Source: Actinoplanes liguriensis (GTDB lineage Bacteria > Actinomycetota > Actinomycetes > Mycobacteriales > Micromonosporaceae). From it: a stretch of DNA of 8,689 bases. The notes beneath the pieces were generated by a model, which was not told the DNA's origin, made no database searches, and was given only the letters and a program-made list of their open reading frames with translations. Location: contig KL571293.1 in NCBI GenBank assembly GCA_000715855.1, positions 34,568 to 43,256 on the forward strand, in the 5' to 3' direction. The position numbers and the translations under genes are program-made. This document shows positions 1 to 5,695 of this stretch, piece after piece (position 1 is the first letter of the stretch; each line of letters starts with the position of its first letter).

Positions 1-46
1 AGGGCGGCCTCCGTGGCGGGGCACGGTCACCCCACAAAACCCGTTC

Positions 47-52
47 GAGGAG
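47..52 (+). promoter_or_regulatory. Ribosome binding site choosing the start of the first gene
   Basis: GAGGAG lies 8 bases before a GTG at 61. The earlier in-frame GTG at 13 has no such site in view, and its 16 extra residues look unlike a domain. This favours 61 as the start. Confidence 0.7.
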
Positions 53-60
53 CAACACCC

Positions 61-831
61 GTGAAAACGTCCAAGGCCGGCCCGTTCTCCGGCGACAGAG
101 CCATGAACTTGCTGAACGAGATCGCCGGTCATCCTCCCCATGAGCGGCAAGCCGTACTCAGGCGCACCTTCCTACTGGTGAAGGAGAGCCCGGACCTGCT
201 CTCCCCGGACGAGATCGTGGCCGCGGCGGCTCTCGTCGCGGCGGTCCTGCCCGGGGGCCATCAGTTCGATCTCGGTCTTCCGTCCGACGCCCGGCTGATC
301 CCGCCGTTACGAGACCTGGCCGGTAGCGCGCGGGAGGCCTATCTCCTCGCCGCGGGTCCCTGGCTTCGGGCACGGACGAGCGGCCCGGCCGCCGCCGAGG
401 CCCACGACACGATCGCCGCGCTGACGCAGGTCCTCGCGCACGGGCACGACGGGCCGGACGGCCTCGACCTCATCTGGGACGAAGCCAACGACTACGGCAT
501 CGAGGGCGCTGTGCCCGACGGCACCCCACCCGGTATCGAGCATCTGGCCCACCTGATGCGCGTCTACAACTCGGCGATGGGCGGTGGCCTGTTCTTCGCA
601 CTGGAGGCCAACGAGCCGTTCCGCATCCGGCGCGCAATCACCGCCCTGCGCTACTTCGCGATGACCGAGGCCGCTGCCATGCTCGACGATGCCCTCCTGA
701 ACAGCGAAGACCCCGACTGGGATTCGGACGACATCGCCTTCCACGACCTGGTGGACGGCGGGACCGATCTCCTGGGCAAAGCCTTCCGGGCGAAGGCAGC
801 CGAGGCTCCGGCCGACTTCGCCCGTGAATAG
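61..831 (+). CDS. Hypothetical two-domain protein, DUF4259-like plus DMP19/DUF4375-like
   Basis: This encodes 256 residues from the GTG at 61; the frame stays open up to a GTG at 13. Residues about 5-60 (AGPFSGDRAMNLLNEI, then a helical stretch and LLSPDEIVAAAALVAA) resemble the GPF-x-D-x-A opening of DUF4259 proteins, which have no known biochemical role. Residues about 140-210 carry LIWDEANDYG and RVYNSAMGGGLFFALE followed by a helix. This recalls the 'YN.....GGF.qff' core of DMP19/DUF4375 proteins, whose founding member is a DNA-mimic protein. No signal peptide or membrane helix is seen, so it is probably cytoplasmic. It is the first of three co-directional genes, 27 bases before the next. 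The family calls rest on remembered motifs and were not searched. The reading frame itself is secure, the function is not. Confidence 0.8.
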   Translation: MKTSKAGPFSGDRAMNLLNEIAGHPPHERQAVLRRTFLLVKESPDLLSPDEIVAAAALVAAVLPGGHQFDLGLPSDARLIPPLRDLAGSAREAYLLAAGPWLRARTSGPAAAEAHDTIAALTQVLAHGHDGPDGLDLIWDEANDYGIEGAVPDGTPPGIEHLAHLMRVYNSAMGGGLFFALEANEPFRIRRAITALRYFAMTEAAAMLDDALLNSEDPDWDSDDIAFHDLVDGGTDLLGKAFRAKAAEAPADFARE

Positions 832-858
832 CTTGCGCAACGCTGCTTGGATGTATCG

Positions 859-1170
859 ATGGACCCGTGGGAAGCAGCCCTGCTAGTCATCGCCACGATC
901 GGCTCCCTCGCCGCCGCGGCCGGCGCCTGGTTCCAGGAGAGCCGCAGCTCCACAACCCAGCTCGCCGCCGTCCACCGCAAACTCGACCTGATCATGGACC
1001 ACCTGGGCATCGCCTCCCCGGGTGAGGCCGAGGTCATCCACCACTTGGAGAACGGCCGGATGATCGAAGCCGTCCGCCTCTACCGGAAGCAGAACGGCGT
1101 AGGCCTGGTCGAAGCCAAACAGGCCGTCGACCGCATAGCCGCCCGCCTCACCACCCGCAACGAGCCCTGA
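859..1170 (+). CDS. Small membrane-anchored protein with ribosomal L7/L12 C-terminal-like domain
   Basis: This encodes 103 residues from the ATG at 859. An in-frame TTG at 847 would add four residues, and neither start has a strong ribosome binding site (a weak TTGGA precedes 859). Residues 5-25 form one hydrophobic helix (AALLVIATIGSLAAAAGAWF). Residues 31-48 look like a short amphipathic or coiled segment. Residues 60-97 (ENGRMIEAVRLYRKQNGVGL, then VEAKQAVDRI) match the conserved 'K..AIK..R..TGLGLKEAK..V' pattern of the ribosomal stalk protein L7/L12 C-terminal domain. It is far too short for, and lacks the N-terminal dimerisation and hinge regions of, a real L7/L12. Stand-alone proteins of this kind are common in actinobacteria, where the domain probably serves as a protein-binding module. 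Its partner is unknown. It sits between two hypothetical genes. Confidence 0.8.
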   Translation: MDPWEAALLVIATIGSLAAAAGAWFQESRSSTTQLAAVHRKLDLIMDHLGIASPGEAEVIHHLENGRMIEAVRLYRKQNGVGLVEAKQAVDRIAARLTTRNEP

Positions 1171-1190
1171 TCAGTTGCTGTCGTGCCCGA

Positions 1191-1196
1191 AGGGAG
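1191..1196 (+). promoter_or_regulatory. Ribosome binding site deciding the 1204 start
   Basis: AGGGAG lies 7 bases before the ATG at 1204. It falls inside the in-frame extension that would begin at the GTG at 1183, so the longer start is unlikely. Confidence 0.7.
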
Positions 1197-1203
1197 TAAG
1201 CGG

Positions 1204-1701
1204 ATGGCGGATCGAATCGCGCTGGCTTCCAGCATCGCGGCGGCGATCGGATTACTGTTCACGGGCTATCAGGTGTGGCTGCTCAACCGGCAGGCCCGTC
1301 ACGATCGTCGCGTCGTCCTGGACGGTGTGGCCGTCTCGTGGCGACCGGTGGAAGCCCCCAGCCACCAGGAGCACAAGGACGGCACGTCCACATGGGTGTA
1401 CGAAGTGGTCCTGGCCAATCCGGGCCGGTTACCCATCGACGACGTACGGATTCGGTGGACGTTCCCGTGCAACGTCGTAAGACTTCGCACCGGTGGGGTC
1501 ACCGACCCGCCGACGGACACGCTGACCCTGCTGGCGCCGGTCGTCGTCGGCGGCGGCGAGCGGACATGGCGCCGGCACCTGCTGATCGACTACGCCCAGA
1601 AGCCCCACCTCATCGAGACGTACGCCAAGGTGACGTTCAACGACGTCGACGGCCACGAGCGAACCAACCGCTGGCCACGCGTCCCGAGAAAGCCGATCTG
1701 A
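1204..1701 (+). CDS. Hypothetical single-pass membrane protein
   Basis: This encodes 165 residues. Residues 5-27 are a hydrophobic helix (LASSIAAAIGLLFTGYQVWL) followed by a basic stretch (NRQARHDRR), suggesting one membrane anchor with the positive side in the cytoplasm. Residues 38-160 alternate in a beta-strand pattern (VLDGVAVSW, WVYEVVLANPGRLPIDDVRI, TYAKVTFNDVDGHERTNRW). The 'F.D..G..R...W' ending is common in actinobacterial proteins annotated only as hypothetical and may be an immunoglobulin-like sandwich. It follows the L7/L12-like gene by 33 bases and also has an N-terminal anchor, so the two may work at the membrane together, but this is inference. No enzyme motif is visible. Confidence 0.8.
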   Translation: MADRIALASSIAAAIGLLFTGYQVWLLNRQARHDRRVVLDGVAVSWRPVEAPSHQEHKDGTSTWVYEVVLANPGRLPIDDVRIRWTFPCNVVRLRTGGVTDPPTDTLTLLAPVVVGGGERTWRRHLLIDYAQKPHLIETYAKVTFNDVDGHERTNRWPRVPRKPI

Positions 1702-1928
1702 CCGCGCCGCGGCTCCACGGCCGATCAGCAGTAACTCCCGCACGGGATGCCGACGACCACAGGAACACAGACGGATGGCTGCAGAGGCACCCCGAGGTGG
1801 CGGGTTGCGCGATTTTGTGCCGGGCTTGGGCGCCGCTCGAACTCCAGCGTTTCGGGGGAGGGCGCCCGTTCGGGCAGATGTGCGCGACGCTGACCGAGCG
1901 GATGCGGTTGTCGGTGGGTTGCCCGGTG

Positions 1929-2642
1929 TTAGGCGTCGGGGTGTGGGGTGGTGGAGAGGATGACGTCGAGGCCGCGGTCGAACAACTCGGTGTCGTTCCA
2001 GCGGTTGGCGTCGAGGTGGCCGGAAGCGTTGAGGGCGGGGTACAGGTCCGCGTTGACGGTGATGTGGCGGCGGAGCTGGGCGTGGCCTTCCCGGCCGGCG
2101 CTCTGGAGGAGTGTCGCTTCGGTGAGCGCCGCGCCGATCACGTAGTTCGCCAGCAGGCGGGTTGTCACTGCCAGGTCGCGGTCGGCGAGACCGCCGCGGA
2201 TCAGTGCTGATTGAAGGTGCTCGGTGCGGGCGAGGACGCGGGGACCGAGCATGGGCCGGCCGATCAGGCTGGGCGCCCAGAGATGCCGGAGCATGACAGC
2301 TCGCCAGTCGTGCATCAACTGCCGGACGTCGTTCCGCCAGTCCGGGGTGGGGTCGGAGAGCGGCACCTCACCGAAGATGTGATCGAGTGCCAGGTCCAGG
2401 ACGTCTTCTTTGACGTTCACGTGCCAGTACAGGGCGGTGGCGGTGACGTCGAGGCCCTCGGCGAGGCGTCGCATGGTCAGGCCGGCAACCCCGTGCTCGT
2501 CGAGGATCTTCACCGCCTCGTTCACGATGCGGTCCCGGGTCAGCGGCGATGGTCGTGACGACGGCGTCTCGGCGCGCAGCCAGATCGACGCGGCCTCGCT
2601 TGCATGCCGCCCGTCCGGTGTCCTCGATTCTGCTGCCTGCAC
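1929..2642 (-). CDS. TetR-family transcriptional repressor with TetR_C-type ligand domain
   Basis: This encodes 237 residues from a GTG at 2642 (minus strand) with a TAA stop. Residues about 34-82 form the DNA-binding domain: LTRDRIVNEAVKILDEHG, then LTMRRLAEGLDV, TATALYWHV and the KEDVLDLALD helix. This is the classic TetR helix-turn-helix with the 'alYwHv..K..Ll' signature of the TetR/TetR_C subclass. Residues about 100-232 are helical and should form the dimerisation and ligand pocket. About 33 residues precede the domain, so a later start is possible, although no obvious ATG is available there. The gene is divergent from a 75-residue orphan gene, and two near-palindromes lie between them (2674-2705). 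Autoregulation plus control of the neighbour is the usual arrangement for this family. The ligand is unknown. Confidence 0.92.
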   Translation of the reverse strand: MQAAESRTPDGRHASEAASIWLRAETPSSRPSPLTRDRIVNEAVKILDEHGVAGLTMRRLAEGLDVTATALYWHVNVKEDVLDLALDHIFGEVPLSDPTPDWRNDVRQLMHDWRAVMLRHLWAPSLIGRPMLGPRVLARTEHLQSALIRGGLADRDLAVTTRLLANYVIGAALTEATLLQSAGREGHAQLRRHITVNADLYPALNASGHLDANRWNDTELFDRGLDVILSTTPHPDA

Positions 2643-2673
2643 CCGTCTCAGCGTACGCGATCCGATCCTTGAT

Positions 2674-2705
2674 TTAACGTTGTAAAGGCAGATGTACGGC
2701 GTTAA
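2674..2705. promoter_or_regulatory. Two probable TetR operators in the divergent promoter
   Basis: Site 1 is TTAACGTTGTAAA (2674-2686) and site 2 is TGTACGGCGTTAA (2693-2705). Each is a near-palindrome of the form TKWAC-NNN-GTWAA, and their starts are 19 bases apart. As a pair they also form a larger inverted repeat: TTAACGTTGTA at 2674-2684 against TACGGCGTTAA at 2695-2705, with 9 of 11 positions matching across a 10-base spacer. They lie in a locally AT-rich stretch 32 bases from the repressor start and 22 bases from the small-gene start, where a bound dimer would block transcription both ways. Binding by the adjacent repressor is inferred. Confidence 0.65.
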
Positions 2706-2715
2706 GTTGAGGTTC

Positions 2716-2720
2716 GGAGG
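2716..2720 (+). promoter_or_regulatory. Ribosome binding site deciding the 2728 start
   Basis: GGAGG ends 7 bases before the ATG at 2728. The upstream in-frame ATG at 2692 overlaps the second operator-like site and would make that site coding, so 2728 is preferred. Confidence 0.75.
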
Positions 2721-2727
2721 TACCGCT

Positions 2728-2955
2728 ATGCCGTTGGTGCGTATTCAGCTGGAGAGCGACCGGGCAACAGCACGCCGAGTCCTGGAAATGCATCAGAGGG
2801 ACAAGGTCCATCACGAGTCACGCGAAGCCGCCCGCGCCGAAGTCTGGCGACGGGGCTGGACTCCGGCCGGCGAACCACTCTTCGTCGGCGTCACGAACGG
2901 CGAGCCTGTCCGGCTGCTCTATGACGTCGAGGTGTATTCAGGCGTGCAGATCTGA
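2728..2955 (+). CDS. Orphan small protein, probable target of the divergent TetR regulator
   Basis: This encodes 75 residues, which I do not recognise. It opens with a short strand (MPLVRIQLE), then a charged helical stretch of about 30 residues (residues 10-43, rich in Arg, Glu and His, with a central KVHHESREAARAEVWRRGW). It ends in a probable beta hairpin (EPLFVGVTNGEPVRLLYDVE, then VYSGVQI). There is no signal peptide, membrane helix or cysteine. Start choice is firm because of the GGAGG at 2716-2720. It is the only gene on the plus-strand side of the TetR promoter, so it is likely the regulated product. Its last 18 bases overlap the end of the convergent acetyltransferase gene. TetR targets are usually pumps or enzymes, so a lone small protein is unusual. 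Confidence 0.75.
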   Translation: MPLVRIQLESDRATARRVLEMHQRDKVHHESREAARAEVWRRGWTPAGEPLFVGVTNGEPVRLLYDVEVYSGVQI

Positions 2956-3429
2956 TGGATCGAGAATCCAATGATTGGTCGGGAAGATACTCCCCGCGAA
3001 GGCCGTTTCCTCCGCACCGGCGAGCGTGAAACCGGCGGAGCGGCAGATGGCGTTCGAAGCCGCATTCGTCCTGCTCGGGAAGGCGTGGATCGGTCCCCAC
3101 CGCCCATCGGCCCGGGCCAGGCCGAGAACCGCGCGAACCGCCTCGCCGGCCAAGCCCCGGCCTTGGAACTCCGGCAGCACCATCCAGCCGATCTCGGACA
3201 TGCCTTCGTGGGAGTACAGGGTCACCGTGCCGGCCACCCGCTCCCCGTCCGGGGACAGGATCATCTTGATCCAGGCGCTGTCGTCCTGAACCGTCTCGAC
3301 GTCACGTTCGAGCTGATGGGCGACGCGCTCCGGGGTCTGAGGGCCACCCAGTTCGGCCATCATGACCGGATCGCAGCGCATACGGACGTACGCATCCAGG
3401 TCGGTCGGCTCCACATCGCGCAACCGCAT
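2938..3429 (-). CDS. GNAT-family N-acetyltransferase (RimJ/RimL-like)
   Basis: This encodes 163 residues from an ATG at 3429 (minus strand). It should transfer an acetyl group from acetyl-CoA to an amine on a protein or small molecule in the cytoplasm. The N-terminus (MRLRDVEPTDLDAYVRMRCD) is the usual opening strand and helix. Residues 76-88 (GMSEIGWMVLPEF) form the central strand, and QGRGLA at 89-94 is the acetyl-CoA pyrophosphate loop (Q/R-x-x-G-x-G/A). Residues 119-134 (SRTNAASNAICRSAGF) are the 'N..S....e..GF' motif near the C-terminus. Length is normal for the family. The substrate cannot be read from sequence. It diverges from the sigma factor gene and converges with the small orphan gene, overlapping its end by 18 bases. 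Confidence 0.92.
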   Translation of the reverse strand: MRLRDVEPTDLDAYVRMRCDPVMMAELGGPQTPERVAHQLERDVETVQDDSAWIKMILSPDGERVAGTVTLYSHEGMSEIGWMVLPEFQGRGLAGEAVRAVLGLARADGRWGPIHAFPSRTNAASNAICRSAGFTLAGAEETAFAGSIFPTNHWILDPSDLHA

Positions 3430-3490
3430 CCGGGAAGCTTATCCAGTCGCGTCCGGGCGACGAGCACAGCCGCAATGATCCGCGACCGGC

Positions 3491-3523
3491 TGCAACCATT
3501 CGGGCCACTCGCAGCGAATCACG
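3491..3523 (+). promoter_or_regulatory. Predicted ECF sigma promoter of the sigma/anti-sigma operon
   Basis: TGCAACC (3491-3497), a 16-base spacer and GCGAATCACG (3514-3523) sit 30 bases before the sigma gene start. The same arrangement with the same spacer is found before the fasciclin gene (4810-4842). As I recall, the mycobacterial SigK element is about CCATCC-N16/17-CCGAATC, which agrees with this. It implies autoregulation. Confidence 0.6.
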
Positions 3524-3553
3524 GGGAGGATCCTACGTGCGGGAGGGAGGTCG

Positions 3554-4129
3554 ATGAGCTCCGACGACGAGCTCGCCGGGCGGTTACGCGCCGGCGATCA
3601 GGCAGCTCTGCGCGTGGCGTACGAGCGGCACGGCGCCGCCGTGCTCTACCTGGCTCAGCGGCTGCTGGGCAATCGGGCCGACGCCGAGGACGTCACCCAG
3701 TTGACGTTCGTGGCGGCGTGGACGGGCCGGGACGGCTTCGATCCGCAGCGCGGCACCATGCTCGGCTGGCTGCTGGGCATCGCGCGGCGCAAGGCCGTGG
3801 ACCGTTTACGATCGGCGGCCCGCGAGGAGCGCAAGGCCGAGACGGTGGCGGCCCATCCGGCGACGCCGGTCGAGGACACGCCGGAACGGATCGTCGACCG
3901 GCTGGTGGTCGCCGACGAGCTGGAACGGTTGCCCGAGGAACAGCGGCGCACACTGGAGCTGGCGTTCTTCGACGACCTGACCCATCCACAGATCGCGGCG
4001 GTCACCGGGCTGCCGCTGGGCACGGTCAAAAGTCATATCCGGCGGGGTATGGCGAACCTGCGACGCCGTTGGGAGGTGGACGGTGCAGCACTTGGATCCC
4101 GATCGGCTGGTCCTTCTCGCGCTCTCTGA
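3554..4129 (+). CDS. ECF RNA polymerase sigma factor, SigK-like
   Basis: This encodes 191 residues and starts at an ATG behind GGGAGGGAGG (3541-3550). It directs RNA polymerase to a small set of promoters when released from its anti-sigma factor. Region 2 spans residues about 22-90, with ERHGAAVLYLAQRLLGNRAD, then AEDVTQLTFVAAW (the -10 recognition and core-binding helices) and FDPQRGTMLGWLLGIARRKA, VDRLR. Region 4 spans about 118-172, with LPEEQRRTLELAFFDDLTHP, then QIAAVTGLPLGTVKSHIRRG (the helix-turn-helix that reads the -35 element). The FDPQRG..LGWLL.IARRKAVDRLR block is close to M. tuberculosis SigK in my memory. Its last 47 bases overlap the anti-sigma gene, and a fasciclin gene follows, as in the sigK-rskA/mpt70 arrangement. 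A SigK-like group (ECF19) is the best assignment. An SigL/SigM-type assignment is less likely. Confidence 0.93.
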   Translation: MSSDDELAGRLRAGDQAALRVAYERHGAAVLYLAQRLLGNRADAEDVTQLTFVAAWTGRDGFDPQRGTMLGWLLGIARRKAVDRLRSAAREERKAETVAAHPATPVEDTPERIVDRLVVADELERLPEEQRRTLELAFFDDLTHPQIAAVTGLPLGTVKSHIRRGMANLRRRWEVDGAALGSRSAGPSRAL

Positions 4130-4808
4130 GGAACGTGAGGAACTGACCGAGGCCGATCACTTGACACACTGCACGAGCTGCCAGCAGGAGCTGCGGTCCC
4201 TGCGCGACGTCGCCACCGTCGGCGCCGAGGTCCAGGACCTGCGGGACCTGCCCGCGCCGCCGGAGCACATCTGGCAGGGCATCGCGGCCGGCATCGCCGA
4301 CTCGCCCCCGGACGCGCCGGTGTCCGTGGCGCCGGCCGTCGCCCTGGCCGGACCCCGCCGTCGCCGGGACCGGTCGCGCTGGCTGACGCCGGTGCTCGCC
4401 GCGGCCGCGGCCGCGATCGTCGCGGTGGCCGGCACGGTCGCCGTCGAGAGATTCACCGGCCGTGCGCCGGGCGAACAGGTGACCGCCCGCGCCACGCTGA
4501 GCCCACTCGCGACGGTGCCGGCGAGCGCGGGCGGCTATGTGCAAGTTCTCGCCGACGGGCAGGTGAGCATCGACGTACGCAATCTGCCGTTGACGACCGG
4601 TTTCCACGAGGTGTGGCTGCTCGATCCGGACGACCTGACGAAGATGGTGGCGCTCGGAAACCTGCCGGACACACCGAAGGCCGTGCTGCCGTTGCCGCCG
4701 GGTACCGATCTGAACCGCTATCGCCTGGTGGATGTCAGTGACGAGCCGCACGACGGTGACGCCGCGCACTCGGGTAACAGCCTGTTACGCGGAACTCTCA
4801 CGAAATAG
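4083..4808 (+). CDS. Membrane-anchored zinc-finger anti-sigma factor, RskA-like
   Basis: This encodes 241 residues from a GTG at 4083, six bases after GGGAGG (4071-4076). It holds the partner sigma factor inactive at the membrane. Residues 26-33 (HLTHCTSC) are the H-x3-C-x2-C zinc-binding motif of zinc-finger anti-sigma domains. The N-terminal domain runs to about residue 75 and a Pro/Ala-rich linker follows. A basic stop (RRRRDRSR, about 92-99) precedes one membrane helix (about 101-121, LTPVLAAAAAAIVAVAGTVA). The rest is an extracytoplasmic RskA domain with its typical FHEVWLLDPDDLTKMVALGN block. Overlap with the sigma gene suggests coupled translation, keeping the two proteins in balance. 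In mycobacteria RskA is cut by Rip1 to free SigK; that mechanism is inferred here. The Zn motif may make it redox-sensitive. Confidence 0.92.
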   Translation: MQHLDPDRLVLLALSEEREELTEADHLTHCTSCQQELRSLRDVATVGAEVQDLRDLPAPPEHIWQGIAAGIADSPPDAPVSVAPAVALAGPRRRRDRSRWLTPVLAAAAAAIVAVAGTVAVERFTGRAPGEQVTARATLSPLATVPASAGGYVQVLADGQVSIDVRNLPLTTGFHEVWLLDPDDLTKMVALGNLPDTPKAVLPLPPGTDLNRYRLVDVSDEPHDGDAAHSGNSLLRGTLTK

Positions 4809-4809
4809 G

Positions 4810-4842
4810 TGCATCCACGGGCGGGCGGCCGGGCGAAGTACG
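4810..4842 (+). promoter_or_regulatory. Predicted ECF sigma promoter of the fasciclin gene
   Basis: TGCATCC (4810-4816), 16 bases and GCGAAGTACG (4833-4842) begin one base after the anti-sigma stop codon. The two boxes match the element before the sigma gene at 14 of 17 positions with identical spacing. Expected initiation is around 4846-4850, giving a leader of about 40 bases. Confidence 0.6.
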
Positions 4843-4874
4843 GGGTGGTGGCACCGACGCCACCACCTCCGTAC
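4838..4874 (+). promoter_or_regulatory. Strong bulged hairpin between anti-sigma and fasciclin genes
   Basis: GTACGG plus GGTGGTGGC (4838-4852) pair with GCCACCACC (4859-4867) and CCGTAC (4869-4874). This gives a perfect 15-bp stem with one bulged T (4868) and a 6-base loop. There is no T run, so it is not a textbook terminator. The left arm overlaps the predicted -10 box and the right arm ends two bases before the GGAAAGGA ribosome binding site. It may attenuate read-through from the sigma operon, stabilise processed ends, or hinder translation of the read-through message. Confidence 0.6.
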
Positions 4875-4887
4875 CCGGAAAGGACGC

Positions 4888-5547
4888 ATGACAATGAGGA
4901 TCACCCGAGTCGGCAAGCGGGCCGCCGCCGTAGCCACCGCCGCGATCGTCGCCTCCGCCCTCTCCACCGCCCCGGCCGCCGCACACACCAAGACCAAGCC
5001 GCTGGGCACGAAGTCCCTGGCCGCGGTGCTGACCGCGGACAAGAGCGGATTCGACCGCAACAGCCGCGACTACGACATCCTGACCGCGGCGGTGCAGGCC
5101 GTGCTCAAGGCCAAGCCGGCCAGCCCGGTCACGGTGCTGACCGACGGCCGTACGGCGCTGACCGCGTTCCTGCCCAACGACCGAGCGTTCGAGCTGCTCG
5201 TCGCCGACATCACGCACAGCAAGCGCCTGCCGGGCGAGAAGGCCGCGTTCACCGCGGTGGCCGGGCTGGGCATCGACACCGTCGAGACCGTGCTGCTCTA
5301 CCACGTGGTCCCGGGCGCGACCGTCGACCGAAAGGCCGCTCTCAAGTCCGACGGCGCCGCCCTCAAGACCGCCACCGGCGCGTCGATCAAGGTCGACGTC
5401 TACGGCCACTGGTGCAAGAGCGTCGCGCTGATCGACGCGGACCGCAGTGACCGCGACCCGCGCGTCAACCGGTTCGACATCAACAAGGGCAACAAGCAGA
5501 TCGCCCACGGCATCGACCGGGTGCTGCGCCCGATCGACCTGCCCTGA
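4888..5547 (+). CDS. Secreted fasciclin (FAS1) domain protein, MPT70-like
   Basis: This encodes 219 residues from the ATG at 4888. An ATG at 4894 has better spacing to GGAAAGGA (4877-4884) and is equally possible. The N-terminus is a signal peptide: basic start (MRITRVGKR), hydrophobic core (AAAVATAAIVASALS) and cleavage after APAAA near residue 32. No lipobox cysteine is seen, so the product should be released like MPT70 rather than anchored like MPT83. The single FAS1 domain shows the H1 motif TALTAFLPNDRAFELL (about 89-104), the YHVVPG motif (138-143) and the H2 end IAHGIDRVLRPIDLP (about 205-219). FAS1 domains mediate adhesion or ligand binding outside the cell; the target is unknown. Position behind an ECF sigma/RskA pair and a matching promoter marks it as the regulon's effector. 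Confidence 0.93.
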   Translation: MTMRITRVGKRAAAVATAAIVASALSTAPAAAHTKTKPLGTKSLAAVLTADKSGFDRNSRDYDILTAAVQAVLKAKPASPVTVLTDGRTALTAFLPNDRAFELLVADITHSKRLPGEKAAFTAVAGLGIDTVETVLLYHVVPGATVDRKAALKSDGAALKTATGASIKVDVYGHWCKSVALIDADRSDRDPRVNRFDINKGNKQIAHGIDRVLRPIDLP

Positions 5548-5554
5548 CCTCGAT

Positions 5555-5592
5555 GGGTGGGACCGGACGTGTCACGCGTCCGCGTCCCACCC
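5555..5592 (+). terminator. Hairpin terminator candidate after the fasciclin gene
   Basis: GGGTGGGAC plus CGGACG (5555-5569) pair with CGTCCG (5577-5582) and GTCCCACCC (5584-5592), with one bulged C (5583) and a 7-base loop, giving a 15-bp stem. It begins 8 bases after the stop codon. No T run follows, which is common for actinobacterial terminators. Confidence 0.65.
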
Positions 5593-5695
5593 CCGTACCC
5601 GGGAACAAGGCATTTCCCGGAGAAAGCTCAACATCGGCTCGCAACGCGGCGACCACGGCCGGACGTCGTCATCGCGCGGATACCGTGGGGATGTG

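Noticed and set aside
1702..1928. A forward open frame through the spacer reads GWLQRHPEVAGCAILCRAW, faintly like a transposase segment.
   Set aside because: The similarity stops after a few residues, there is no start with a ribosome binding site, and the frame simply continues as a shadow of the minus-strand TetR gene. A loose GGGCGCC/GGCGCCC pair around 1824-1870 has a loop of about 29 bases and is not a convincing terminator.
3496..3520. CCATTC with GCGAATC as an alternative SigK-type promoter before the sigma gene.
   Set aside because: The spacer would be only 12 bases, whereas TGCAACC four bases upstream gives the 16-base spacing that matches the fasciclin promoter.
2971..4146. A 391-residue plus-strand open frame spanning the acetyltransferase and sigma genes.
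   Set aside because: Both regions have better-supported genes with clear domains; this frame is an artefact of GC-rich codon bias.
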